NCBI GenBank assembly: GCA_902729315.2
Contig: LR746272.1
Span: 4,206,037-4,270,036 of the forward strand
Length of the DNA: 64,000 nt
Origin: Spirodela intermedia
Taxonomy: Eukaryota > Streptophyta > Magnoliopsida > Alismatales > Araceae
Direction: 5' to 3'
Shown: piece by piece, positions 23,201 to 36,300 of the stretch
Layout of the letters: every line of letters starts with the position of its first letter
How positions within the stretch are numbered: the stretch's first letter is position 1
Position numbers and translations under genes: made by a program
The notes under the pieces: generated by a model
Database searches by the model: none
What the model was told of the DNA's origin: nothing
The model's input: the letters and a program-made list of their open reading frames with translations, nothing else

Positions 23201-26200
23201 TGAGCTCCGGCGAGCAGTTGGAGGAGAGGATCCGGCAGAGGACGTCGACGGCGCTCATCTCCACCTCCGCCACCGCGAGGGCTCTGGAGGGGCTGCCGGA
23301 GAGGAGGGCGACGAGGGCGGCGACGGCGGCGTGCTGCTCCCTCTCCGGGCCGCTGCTGAGGATCTCCACTAGGGGCTGGATGGCTTGCCGTGCGGCCTCC
23401 CCATTCCTTATTTGCTCCGCAAAGAAGAGGCTCTCCAGGGCTCTGGCGGCGCTGTAGCGGGAGTTCCTCCCGCCGAGGCGGAGGACGGCAACGAGCTGGC
23501 TGACGGCGCCGGAGGCGGACTCGTGCCGGGTTATCTCGGCGCTGCTGAAGAGGATCCCCAGGAGATCGGTCGTGGCTTCCTCGGTGGCGTCCTGTGGGCC
23601 TAGGGACAGGTACTTGGTCAACGCCTCGAGGGCCCCGGCCTCGACCATCAGTCCCATGTTGGTGGGGCAGTCAATAGCCAGCTGAGTCAACAGGCCCAGG
23701 GCCAGGAACGGCGCGCCGGGCCTGTCCGGGATCGGCTTGAGCAGGTCAACGAGCGCAGGAATCGCCTTGCGGGAGGTGGCGCCGACCCGGATATCGTCAA
23801 CGGTGAACAGCCGCTGGAGAGAGGTCAACTCCGGGGTGGGCACCAGAGAGAACTCCCGCGCCAGCTCCAGAAGGTCGGATATGTCGGTTTCAGCGCAGCC
23901 CAGGAGAGAGATGAGACCGACGGCGGCCCCCGAGTTGGCCACCGCCAGCAGGGTACCTCTGTCGCCGTTGCAAACGAGGCTGTTGAGCGCCTGCGCCGAG
24001 AAATATCTGCTAGCGGGTTCCTCCGACCTCAGAAAACTTGCGAGCACTGGAATAGAGTGCATTGTGGCGTGCTCGCTGATGATTTCTCTGTCCAGGAACA
24101 GCACCGCCAGGAGCAGAGCACAGGTCCAAGAACGGCTGTCTTCCTTAGCTTCACTCTGCCAGTTTCCAAAATCAAAGCAATCAAAATCCCAATCCACCAC
24201 CCTCAGGAAGAAATGAAGGAACCGCCGGAGGAAAGATGCTATATTTGAAGGTATCGAAGCAGCTCATTTTAAATATACATAAAACGCAGTGGTCAGGAAA
24301 TGTGTTATTTTCAGTACCTGTGCAGACAGGAGCAGATGCTGAGAGATTTTGTCTGTGAGGACCTCAATGGCTCCAGCCTCCACGGTTGCGCTCCTGCTTC
24401 TGTCATCGTGGCAAGCGAGAACTGAGAGGAGCCATGTGGCAATGGTGTCGCCAAAGATCACAGCCGTGCTACTCTCCCTTTCACCGTCTCTAGCCGCCGT
24501 CCGGTGGTGCCTCCGGATGCAGATATCTTCAATGCCTTCGCCGTCCCTCTTGCCTGGGTATGTTGCCGTCACATTCAACATCGCAACAAGGGAATGGACG
24601 AGATGCGTGGACAGGCTTGCTTCGTTGAGAGCTTCGATGGTCCTCAGGGTGTGCTCATTTGCAGCACAAATGAGAAGGGCGGCACCCCCGATCTTGATTT
24701 TCCTTTGGTTAGAGTTGATGACTCTTTGGGCAATAGATGCTATGCAGCCAGTGGAGGAAGCTATGGAGTCACCCAGAACAACGGGTTGATCGCAGCAGAG
24801 TCTCGATAGGACTTCAACAGCCTTGTCTTGCAGCAGCGGTGGTACCTCGGCAATGCAAGAGACTAACGGCGTTATGGTCTGAGGGTGCTCAGCGAGGACT
24901 GCCCATGGAGGCTTTATATTACCGACTGTTCCCTTTGTCCTTGATAAGAGGGCGAGTGCATTGAGAACCTCTGATGTCGCCGCACTGTCAGCAGTGGTGG
25001 ATTCGAGAAGAGAGATGAGGGCGAGGACAGTCCCTGAGCGGTTTATATCATCCGAGAGAGGAAGATCGAGGGATCTAGGCTGGAGAAGATGGGCAATGGC
25101 TGCTGCAGCATGGGTCCTGCCATCAATTGTGCCATCTCGCAGCACCCTTGCAGCCGGTGGGATGATCTCTTGAGGAACAGCTTGCAGAGAAATCTCGTTG
25201 TCCAGGAGAAGGTTAGCCAGAGCTCGCGTTCCTTGCTCTGCCACTTCCAAAACAGAGGAGTTTGCGAGGACCATCACAGGTGCTAATGCGTGTCTACCAA
25301 CAGCAGCAACCTCACTGTTTTGCTTAATTGAAAGGAAAATGGCAGCGAGGCAGCCAGCAGCCTCAACCAAGATCTTATCGGATTCCACATTGAGCAACCT
25401 CATCACTGACCAAAGTGTCTTAACAGCGATATGACTCTCTCTCAGGTCCTTCCTGCAGTGAAAGAGTCCTGCAAGAGCTGCGGCTGATTTTGCTTGAGTC
25501 TCTTCCTTTGTGGAGCCGAGAATTTTTATCATCGTTTCTATGGCATCATTCGCAGCACTACCTTCAAGTAGTATGTCATTAAGTGGCGCAACTGAGAGCA
25601 AACTTCTCAGAGCATCCAGGACATATACTTTGGATTCAGGTTGATCACTAGTCAAAAGGGCCGAGAGCTGACTGATAGTACCTGTATCGGATTTATGAAT
25701 GAGATGGTTCAATGTCTTTGCGGCGATTTCTTTGCCATCGTCGCTTCCATTCTTCAGTAGCCATAGTAAGGCAGGAACAGCATCGGCACTTTGGACACAT
25801 GCACGTATATCTTCACTGTGATTGCATAGGTTGCCAAGAATGGTTGCAGAATCTTCCTTTGCTTTCACAGATCCCGTCTCTAGTATTTGAACAAGTGGCG
25901 GAATCCCTCCAGCTGCGGTTATAGCCCACTTACTTTCATCATTTTCACTGGACAGGAGACTGAGAAGAGAGACAGCGCATTCCTGTTGCTGCTCTGAGGA
26001 AAGGCCAAGAAGAGATATTAATAGTTGGACCCCTTCACGACCCTGAAACGCACGCCATAAGCTGCCTTCATCACTGCAAAGCACGAGAAGTGATCTTATC
26101 AAATAGTCCTGGACTTCACTATCTGCCATAGTGGCTAAACCCACAAGTAGATGCTTTGCATTGGAGTTGTCAAGCGTCCTTGAGAGGACCGGGTTTCCAT

Positions 26201-28275
26201 ACAAGCTAGCTAGAGCCTCTATTGTACGTTCCTGTGCAAGAAAAGGCGATTTGGTCTTTAGCTGCTTAACCAGTATCTGTTCGATGACAACAGGATCTGA
26301 GGCTCGAACCGAATCTGCTTTGGTATCATATATCATAAGTGCCGAAGCAAGGGCACCGAGCGTGTCGGCAATCTGCCCAGTTGAATTGCATGATTCAAGG
26401 CTTTCTCCAAGACTAGAAATGACGTATGACAATCCACCAGAGATGTTCGCCAAGGCACTCATGGAATTTTCTTGCAATGCTTGAGCATGTTCTCCTTGCA
26501 TAAATTCCTTTGACGGAGCGATAGTGGCATTTATCAGGGCAGGGATTCCATTAGAACTCGCTATTTCCTTCCTTGCCTCCTTACACTGAGCAGAAAGGGA
26601 TTTCAGAGCACCGGCAGCCTCGGCTCTGACAGAAGCCTCACTCCCAGGTCCTAATAACTTGAGAAGTTGTTTAGTGGCTCCTGATGCTAGAACAGCAGAG
26701 CAAACTGAAGAATCTTCCATCATAAGGCATCCAAGGAGAAAGCAGACATTTCCCAAGGTACTAGCCTCCCCACTTGCAAGCAACTTCACAAGAATCTGCA
26801 CTCCACCTGACTCCATTGTTGAAAGCCAGAAGCCCTCGGTGCTGTTAGAAAGGTTCCTCAAAGTTCCAGTGAGCAGGTTGTCAACCATACTACCAGCCTC
26901 AAGCCCATTCTTCAGCTTCTCCCAAAGAACAGGCACAACTCCCTCAGTTGAGAAGATCTTTGAACCAACATGATCCCTAGCCCCACCTTGAGAAACGGCA
27001 TAGATAGTTTTTGCAGCAGCAACTTGCCCTTCAGAGGAGTTAGACTTAAGAAGAGAAAGCAACGCCGGAATGCTACCTCCCAGTAGAACCTTTACTCTTA
27101 ATTCATCCTCCTTGCAGAGAGAGCACAAAACTGTCGAAGCCTGAATTTTTATTCCAAATGATCCTGACCTTAGAAGAGAAACGAGAATGGGGACTGCTTG
27201 GGAATGAGACCCAACAGCACTGAAAGCATTATCACGTGTTTCAATAAGGTCTAGCAGCTGCTTTAACGACTGTTCTTTTTCTTGAGTCGTTGAAGAGGTG
27301 CGACGTAATTGCTCAATGCATTGTGCAACACTAGATAGTGTTCCATCTGGATCCTCCATGTTACTACGATCTCTGAAACATTAATGTATCCAAGTTACGC
27401 TATGAACATTGGAAAAGCTTTTCAAGCAATGTTAATAAATAATATTTCAAAAGGAAATGTTGGACATGAATTTTTTAAATAATGATGGTACTTCGTTGCT
27501 TAGTTTGCACTAGCTTAAGAATCATAGCAGTTAGTGAAAACCAAGCCAATTAATAGGATGACCTCCGAACATTATAATTAAACCCATATACCACTGAACT
27601 GTCGCAACAATTTCCAGTGTTTAAGACCCATATCCACAGATGTCAACGACACCATACCAGGACACCATTTCTTCTCATAAATGAAATATCCATATTAACA
27701 TATGTCACATGAGTCAAAGGCACATGCTTAAACAACGATATCATTGGTGGAAAGTATGTTGGAATGTATTCTAGGTTTTCCGCACTATAAAGCAGAAACC
27801 ACACCAAAAGTAAATTGTTTCAGGATTCACATTATTCACATCAATTTCTTATGGGTTGGTTATCTGTGCACTATAAAAAAGATATTCTGCGCATGCTGCC
27901 CAGACTCTATATAACACATGCAAATCGAATGGATCTGTCTCTGTCAGTTTTTTTTGGCTTCAGATCATCAACAAATGATTGTAATGGCGGAAATTATGAG
28001 GAAAATATGCTTAGAAATTATGGTCTCTGTATCTCCTTCTTTTTAAAATTAACTACTAGAGTGAGCCGAGTGAAAATCAATCAATATGACATTTGTAGAG
28101 CTTTTATTAACCAGTATAAGTAGTGTCTCAAAACCTATCAACTGCAGCAAGATGGAAGACTGCTTAGATACTAAATGTTTTTCTATGAGAGCAGAGGTTT
28201 TATTTCAATTTTCTAAATTCTTATATAATTATATTTGAACCAAGCATGTGTAAATATGTACATATATCTATATAT

Positions 28276-28366
<91 letters not shown>

Positions 28367-29778
28367 AATTGGTATTTAAGAATGTCTGTTAGAGCCACAA
28401 ACATAACACACTCGAAAAAAAATAAACACAACAAAAATTCGGATGTCTCAAACCATAACAAAAAAGGGCATTAGGCAGACACTTCTAAGGACCAAAAAAA
28501 AGAGTCTAAATGCGATTCTCACTTTTCTGTAAAGCCATTAAACTGTAAAATCAATCCCTAATTATCAGACTCATAGAAAATGTTACTTGAATGTTAACTG
28601 AAATCTCTCAAGTCAGCAGTATCCCTGAATCTAGAGCAGATTCACTAAATGCAAGATTAGAGGCTATTTTAGACTACAAACTAGTTCAGCCATCGTTCTT
28701 GCTTACCTAAACCCCGTTCTCATAGTAGATGCCGGTGTTGGAGGCTCGGAGTCGTGAAGTTTAGCATCCATATTTCTTTCCTGTACGCATGAACAATAAA
28801 AAGTATTAGGAGAAAGGCGTGTTGAAATAATTAGCAAAATAATTAAATAATTGATTCTCATAAATTTGCACTACGTAGGTCGCAATCATCCAATCCAAGA
28901 AAAAAATATAACACTGAATTCTCGTTACTCAATATAAGATTCAGAATTATACAGGTTTTCTAAAAATATTATAACTGGGTTTACACAACTTGTTGTTGTA
29001 GAAATATTATGCGATCCCCAGAACAAAGAATTTGACATGCAATAAGGTAAATGATCAGCAGACACACCTCCTGCGACATTTTTACTTAAATCGTACAAGG
29101 ATAACAGAAATTCATAGCCTAAAACAGCAAATAGTTGTTTTTGGCAGAGCATAAAAATGTTCAAAAAGATATCACTTGCCTAACTGGCTTGTACATATCT
29201 CACAACAGACTAGTTAGTTACATTCAAAAGAAAAAAAAAACGTCCATATCGATAAGCTCTGAAGATATGCTCTTTGCAGATTTTTACGTCAATATCGATA
29301 TACTTTGTTTACAATTTATATGCACCTTGGAGATCTAAACAGTTTCACCAGAAAACTGCCCAAAGTATCAAGGAATCAAAGCAACATTCAAAGATCCAAA
29401 CACATCGGCCGGACATTTCCCACATATGGATCTTCAGCTGTTCCTTCTTCCTATGGTTCTTTATGGGATATGACCACCACAGAGTGGTGAAAATCTACTC
29501 ATATTAGAATCTCAGACATCCGTTATCTGAGTATTTTCAAGGTCCAACGACATTAGAAACCCAAACAAAACTTAAAGGAAACGAAGAATGGTCGACAAGC
29601 AAGCAGGAGGTGAATGGTTAGGCCAGTAATTTCTACTGAAATATTACTCAATACTGGGAAAGCAAAAAATGAATTATGATGAATATTAAAAATTGAAAAA
29701 GAGGGGAATCACCAGATCAGCAGCACCATGGCTGCTGCCATTACTGCCAGGAAACCTCCACGCAAGTGTGGCCGCCAG
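20273..29778 (-). CDS. CSI1: CELLULOSE SYNTHASE INTERACTIVE 1 (CSI1/POM2)
   Basis: Seven exons: 29778-29713, 28780-28707, 27372-24318, 24155-21611, 21215-20761, 20627-20511 and 20410-20273. They total 6450 nt (2149 aa), against 2150 aa recalled for Arabidopsis CSI1 (At2g22125). The protein is armadillo repeats from [18 protein letters not shown] to about residue 2025 (e.g. [41 protein letters not shown]). A C-terminal C2 domain spans about 2028-2149 ([28 protein letters not shown], ending EIEFVWSNK). CSI1 links cellulose synthase complexes to cortical microtubules at the plasma membrane. The conserved N-terminal block ([12 protein letters not shown]) has CTG where family members have ATG. The first in-frame ATG is at 28771-28769 in exon 2, so the minimal CDS would run 28771-20273. 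Intron 4 carries a minisatellite and intron 2 a large AT/GT microsatellite. The 5' coding exon is visibly less GC-rich than the 3' one. Confidence 0.95.
21229..21600. repeat. minisatellite of about 78-bp units in CSI1 intron 4
   Basis: Roughly five imperfect direct copies start near 21229, 21308, 21383, 21463 and 21541. Each has the pattern aaaaagtc(a/g)acggcggtg, an A-run, gggagga, gatcgatgg, then tgtgggggcgaatgta and ccaagaag. The array fills most of the intron between exons 4 and 5 (21610-21216). Copies have diverged by point changes and A-run length. Confidence 0.85.
28279..28363. repeat. compound (AT)n(GT)n microsatellite in CSI1 intron 2
   Basis: About 35 bp of pure AT alternation runs directly into about 50 bp of pure TG alternation. 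The tract lies between CSI1 exons 2 and 3. Alternating purine-pyrimidine tracts of this kind can adopt Z-DNA or cruciform forms; no function is claimed. Confidence 0.95.
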
Positions 29779-30778
29779 CTTTGCAGCTGAGTTTCAAAAC
29801 CCCGCAGGTACAACAGATCTGGATGCCTGTCCCCCGTTTCCCCTGCGCCAATCATATAAATGTAGAGTCGCGCCATACTTAGATCAGGGAAATAAAACCA
29901 TTACGAATTCAAGACCAGGTGCTACTAGAGAAAAAGGGACAACAAATAAATGAAATATTGAAAAAAAATCCTATTCAACAAGTGGGATGTCAGAGATTAC
30001 GATAGTCGACATTCGATACCAAATGTACCCAATTAACGGGTAGGGGTTCGGATCTAGATCTGGCATAAGCTTTTCAACAGCAAAATTTATGGTACTTCTA
30101 TCGGATCAACACCTATGTCACCGGAGACCTTCAAATATAGATTAGATCCGTGAAAATAAGAGACGAGCCTTCCCGGAGCTCAAAAGCGGCAGCCCTGACA
30201 GACTATGTGGATCAACCCAGCATTTACCAAGCTCCGTCCTCGGTCATTCCATCCGAGTGATTACGAGGGGGAGACAGACAGACATACAGACAGTCAGGCG
30301 GAAAGAGTGAAGGAAGGTCATTCGGATGAAACAATCCAAAATCTCGTACAATTCGCAGAAATACGAAGACAGATGGTATGGTAGATTTCACACAAATCTC
30401 CGTGGTCAACTACATTGCTAGATCCAGAGATGAGCACCGACATATACACAGCGAATGAAGCGTAGAACGCACCGTGCTGAGTTAACGGGAAGCAGCCGAC
30501 TGCACTGGAACGAAGAGGAGGAAGAAGAAGGGTGGATTGAGACGTAGGATTCTCAGACTGGGGAGAGATCTGCCTACCTCCGGAGAACACAGACTACCTT
30601 CGCTTCTCTCAGAGCGTGAATTAAGCAAAGAACTGCGATACAGAGTCGGGAGACTGTGCAGATTCACGCAGCGGATCTCTTCTTCCCGGCGATGTCGCTG
30701 GGGGACGGCACGCCAACCTTCCCTTCTCCCTCTGCCTCCGCACCTCCCCAGAGCTCAGAACGGAGAAGATAGAGAGAG

Positions 30779-30812
<34 letters not shown>

Positions 30813-31174
30813 CCTCTTTTTTTCTGTATTTCTCCTAATTATAATTTTAACTGTATTCCCCTGAAGCGGTGCTTTATAGTCTTGCTCTCACTTCTCTCTC
30901 ATGAAGATCCAGAACGAAAACCACCGACAATCAAGGCCGCCGAGACTGGCGGCGGCTTCGGCTGCTTTTACTCCGAGTCGAGCCGAGCCGAGCTGAGTTG
31001 AGCCGATATGAGCTGAGTCGGACCGGAGAAGGTACGACGCCTCCCAAATCCAAGGGCCTTTATCGGTGCTAGCCAACTGCGGCGCCAAAATGGACGGCTC
31101 TGATTCGGCAGGTCGTGGAGAACTCACGCGTCGATTTCGGTCGTTGGATCTCTCTCTCTCTGTCTCTCTGTCTC

Positions 31175-31205
<31 letters not shown>

Positions 31206-32820
31206 TAATATCACTAAATCATCTTGTATATTACTCTAAAAATTACGCTTATAAATCCAAAATAAAGTTTTATTATTATAATATATATTATTTAAATAAG
31301 TATATTCATTATATATTTTTAACGACGCTTTTTTTTTAAGGTGAAAGCCGCCGACGGGGGAGGAGGGAGGAGCGCCAACTTGGTGACTTGGGAGGTGGGC
31401 TTTCGCTCGCGCGTCCAGCTGGCGTGGGCCCCATCTCCCGCTCTCCCACATAATGTAGTGGCAGTTTCGTAGTTATAACTATTCTGCCGTAGTTACTGCC
31501 AGTTCGGCACAGGCCTGCATTAACCTCCACGTCGGGACGCGACCGCTCACCAAATGATTCGACCGAGTGGAGATATCGACACGTATCCTTGGGACGAACG
31601 GCTGGGATGATCCCGGCGCTGCGACCGCCCATTGTGGTCCCCCCTCCGCCGACACCTACCGACCCCCTGCTTGACCGCTACCGTAGGATCCCCATCGGGT
31701 GGTACAAGGAGACGACATTCCTATCCGTCAGATCGTGATCGGATTGCATCTATCGTGAGAGATCCGATATATATTTTACGATAATTTTGTTTTAAATGTG
31801 AAATCAAAATTATTACTAAATATTTTCAGTGACTCCTTTATTTAGGATCGTTAGTGGGCTGGGCTGGGCCATGGCTCCGGTCTTCCAAATCCATCCCAAG
31901 TTCTAAGTTTTTTCACGAGTACCGAGAGCGAGAGAGAGAGAGAGTTAATCCTCGGTGAGTAATTATAAATTTGGGCTTAGCTTTATCAAAATTACTTTAT
32001 TCCCCATAAAAGAACTGAATTGAGAATACTTTTCCTTGCGAGATGGACGTGATAACTCTCTCTCTCTCTCTCACCTCTCACGTTCCATTTCTTACTTATG
32101 TGAAAATGAGGAGTATTTTTTGCAATTTCCCTTGTGTACATTATCCAGTGATGTAGGAATGGGTTGTAAATTCTATAGTTTGGGGGGTGATCCTTGAAGA
32201 AGAAGCTTTTACAGGCCCGTATTTCAAATCGTAAACTATATAAACGTGCGGAGTAATTCCCCTTGGAATCCTCAATCTGACCCGGAATCCTTCCAAACAA
32301 ACGGTCGCAGCCATCGGTATCAGATAGCGGGTGCACGTGTCGGACAGCCCGTCCCTGTCGACTGCTAGGGACAGATTCGGGGGTGTCTGAATCATACCTG
32401 CCACGTGGACAAAAAAAGAACGCACATGTGAAAATTCAGATAGAGAGAGAAAGAAGATGGGCGTGGTGAACGAGAGAGAGAGAGCGAGAGCGAGAGAGAG
32501 AGAGAACGGCTGTAACATAATATTTTGAAAATTAAGAAAATAATTAAATATTGCTGAATTTATATTTCCTCACGTAAAGCGTAATACGTGTTATAATTAA
32601 TTATTTTTTGTGTAAAATCTGGGCTGTGTTGGAGGACGGGTCCAAGGGGAGGTCGGATCTGAGCAGTGTAGCTGATAGGATGACCGCCCACCAGCCGTTA
32701 GGTACGCTCTCCCGCTCTCCAGCTGCACCTTTTTTTTAGATTTTGGTCTCTGACAACGACCAGCGGTGTCCTCACCTCCTTAAGTATACACTGCACGGAT
32801 ATTTACAGGCAATAAATATT
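29779..32820. other. CSI1 upstream region and intergenic DNA
   Basis: The region probably includes one or more 5' untranslated exons of CSI1. The moderately GC-rich zone 30480-30760, ending at a (GA)n run (30778-30811), is the best candidate for the transcription start area, but I could not fix splice sites. Further microsatellites lie at 31150-31206 (CT/CTGT), 31929-31945 (GA), 32057-32072 (CT) and 32472-32502 (GA). No other gene is recognised. A small open frame on the plus strand at about 30691-30771 matches no family I know. Confidence 0.5.
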
Positions 32821-32829
32821 TTCAGCCCA

Positions 32830-33265
32830 GCCCATTGTCACATATGAACTTGGGCCTTAAAACTAAGATGTCTGAAAATATATAGCCCAATTTATTTCCC
32901 GTTGGGCCCATTTGGGCAGCGTCGATCTTTATCCATGGATCGGCCCCAGGGGTGGGGATTTTTTTATTATCTAAATTTATTGTGAGTATATTTTTAAATT
33001 TAGTATTTTTTTTAAGGGATGTTTATTGGCCAAAATGTAGCGAATCAATCCAAATAAGGTAAGGAATAATTAAGTCTCTATTTTTTAAATTAATTAGTTT
33101 ATTATTTATACTAATGTAGAAAAATAAAGATCGATATCTTAAAATCCGTGTATCCGAATCGTCTCCAAACGGTGTTCCACACCGATAGACCCCACGCAGT
33201 ATCGGTAACCAGGCCGGGCTGGGTTGGATCAGTAAACGGGCCAGGATTTTCAGGCCCAGTGGAGA
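32830..33265 (+). promoter_or_regulatory. TSR3 upstream region rich in site II (TGGGCC/T) elements
   Basis: Repeated GCCCA/TGGGC motifs occur upstream of TSR3: 32826-32836 (cagcccagccc), 32853-32860, 32882-32889, a palindromic tgggccca at 32903-32910, tgggc soon after, and ggcccag at 33253-33259. In plants, site II elements bound by TCP factors mark promoters of ribosome-biogenesis genes, which fits the role of the downstream gene. Binding is inferred. Confidence 0.45.
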
Positions 33266-33353
33266 AGACTTGCGTATAAAATGGATTCTGTAGAACCCTT
33301 TGCATCTACGAAACGCAGCGTCTTCCCGCAGTTAGTCGTACGGGCGTCCGGCC

Positions 33354-36300
33354 ATGGGGAACAACAAGAAGATGGGGAGGTCCAGAGGCCAGACATCGCA
33401 CCGGGGGCAGTCCAGTAGGAGCCGCCAACTCCGATGGTAATCGTCTCGCCTTCTTCTCTCCCCCTGGAACGAGATGCATCTTTGATCGAACGTGTTGAAC
33501 ATTTCCGCGCGTATTTACACCAGATCATAGTGTTTATTTGTCGGATGATAATTACTATTTGCATTAGAGGGAGCCTTGGAGAAGGAGGGTTATATTTTCC
33601 ATTTTTTTTAATCTGTTGACAGTACCGTATTTTCCTGATTTTGGATATGTTCACTGCTTCTTCTATGTAGTGTATACGCTAATTTACTCTCATGCTTTTC
33701 GCAGGGAAGATTCACAAGCGCATGGCACCCTCACGGCTTGTCAGGGTGAGTCTCTGCCTCAGAATTGTTCATTTTTGGAGTAAACTTCATGTTTTTGTGA
33801 CCAAAACTTCGGAGTTTTTCCTGCTCTTTAATCTAGCGTTGCGCTGGGTCCGAACACAACTTTCATGATCTCAGTAGTTGACTATATTGGCCCTTCCTTT
33901 AAAAACTTTCATCTGTGAATGTATCATCGGAGAACAGTCTATCTTCCATCTCGGCAAAATAGTTCACGTCCTCACTATATATTATAGGGTACGTTAAGTC
34001 GCCTATGTAGGCATTCATTGCAGTCTGATCTATGGAAAGTTTCTACAAGAGCCTTCTATTGACCATATCTTAAAATAGTAGACGAGGGAAGGGCGTGTAT
34101 GTGTACTTAATATAAACGTTTGAGTTTTAATTACTAGAGATCAAGATATATTAGTTGGCCGTATGTTCATATTATTTCATCCAATCACTTCGGGTCATTA
34201 AGAGAACAGCATCTGCATTCCTTCTTACATTGTGAGTATCTACTTCTTTACAGGAGGCTGTCAAAAGTTCTTGCATGATCTCAACAACAGTAAGCATATA
34301 GTGTAGTTTAGTTTTCTTCATTAAGGAAATGTCCATATGACCATCCTGGAAATCCAGTTCTATTTCTGTCAAGTCATGAAAATGGAACTGTCATGTTAAA
34401 TTATAAAGTTTTCCTTTAAGGATTCCATCTTGATGTTTATTATTGTACACACCTCTTCAATAGTTTTCAATTTAGTCTCTGTCAATCTAAAAATAAATTT
34501 GGCTCTGAAAAAAATTCGTGTTCATATTATCTTCTGGTTCACGCTACTGACCCATTAAAGGACCCAGAAGGCAAGAAAAATACAATATGAGTTATTTACA
34601 TACCTTGTTATGAGGTAATTTCTAAAGAATAGATTGCTTATGTAAATTATCAGCTGATTCATCTCGTCATCTCCATGGAAAAAATCTGAGGATTCATAAG
34701 CAAAGATATAGATGTGAATTTGAGGTGTTAAGTACAAATGCGTCATCATAGATTATTGCTCTTGCTTTTTCAGAAATTAGCTAATAAATTGGGTTTCTTA
34801 AAATACTTTCCCTGCAGAAGATGATGACGAGGAGGCAGTTGCTGTTCCAAAAATTAACCTTGCAATGTGGGTAGGTAACATTGAAAAATCTCATATCCGC
34901 ATTCAACATAAACGGTGGTTCTGACGTCTGTGCGTGAATGCCAAAATACATTGCGTAATTTAAGGGATTGTCATGGACTAATTCATTTGGACGTAGGATT
35001 TTGGACAGTGCGATGTTAAAAGGTGCACAGGACGCAAGCTGGCAAGGTTCGGTTTATTAAAGGAAATTTTCTGATCCTGAATACCCCGTGTTTATTTTAT
35101 TTCCTTCACTTTATTGAGAAGTTAGGAACCAGGTTGTGTTTGGTCTTTTATTTTTTAAGTCTTTTTCATACCTAGAGTCATATCTTAATGATTTACGTGA
35201 AAACTGGTTTGTCCATATTATGAGAGTCCTAAGTTTGAATTGTTCATGTATGGCATTAGTAGAGAGTTTACCTCACCAGGGACCTGACAGAGCTAGCGGC
35301 AAGTGGTGCATCGGATATCACTTTATGATGAAGGATAAAAGTGAACTGATAAGTTATATAGGGGAAATATATCATGCTTTTGAACTCTTTTGGCTAGTAG
35401 CTTCCTTCTTTATCGAAAAAATGTGCGAGGATGGCTCCCTGGTTGCATTGACTTGCTTTGATTAATAAAATGGTAAATTATTCTCTATGCGGATTACTGA
35501 CAGACTGGTGCTCGTCAAACTTTCGTGGTAGAAACCTTGCAAGACCTTGTAAAGATTTGATGTCATGCAAACCAATGAAAACTTGTTCAAGTACTTGGAT
35601 CCTCCATTGGACCTTAAGATGCCAGATTGATGGAATGAGGCCAATTCTATTATGATTTTTTTTTCTCAGATCATGATTAGTTATGGTTGGATTGTGTGAA
35701 TGCGAGTTTTAAGCTTTACCAGCACCATTAGCTGATTCAATCGCAACTAAATCTAGAAGGATTCAGAGACTATCACTATGTTAAATTTATAGTATGAGCA
35801 CTATTAGCTCCAGGGACTATCACCAAGAGGAGACTAGAGTCTATAATTATGCTTAAGCTGTGACGGCATGACTTTCTTTCTGCCTCAGTATCTAGACTAA
35901 TTAGTTTGAGATACTACAATTTGGTTAATCTTAGTCTTGTGATGGCATCTTGACAATATGCAATCCCCAACCAACGTATGACCTAATTGGTATTACTAAA
36001 TAAGTATAATACTTCTTTAAATTTGCTGACAATATATGTGCTCTTTCAGGAATTGCGTGTGACCACTGGTTTTGGTGGCATTGTCTTAAGGTAACTCTCA
36101 ACTTTTAATTCTCTTAATTTTTTTTAATAGATGATTCATATTTTACATCAAATAAAAGAATGGAGGTTTGTAATTCGAAAGGCTGAGTTTTAGATGTCAG
36201 TATTCCCTGCTAAGTTATACAAGGTATTTTGACCTGGTATCTGACAGGACTTGCTTGCAATGCGTTTTCATTTTATTTCTTGTCACTTTTGACGAAGTGT

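Noticed and set aside
22524-23372. A 282-codon plus-strand open frame within CSI1
   Set aside because: It lies wholly inside CSI1 exon 4 on the opposite strand and has the composition expected from reversed GC-rich codons.
28235-28474. Frame encoding alternating Tyr-Ile and Cys-Val runs
   Set aside because: It is a direct translation of the AT/GT microsatellite.
30691-30771. Short plus-strand frame beginning atgtcgctggggg
   Set aside because: It is very short, matches nothing known to me, and lies in the probable CSI1 leader/promoter zone on the opposite strand.
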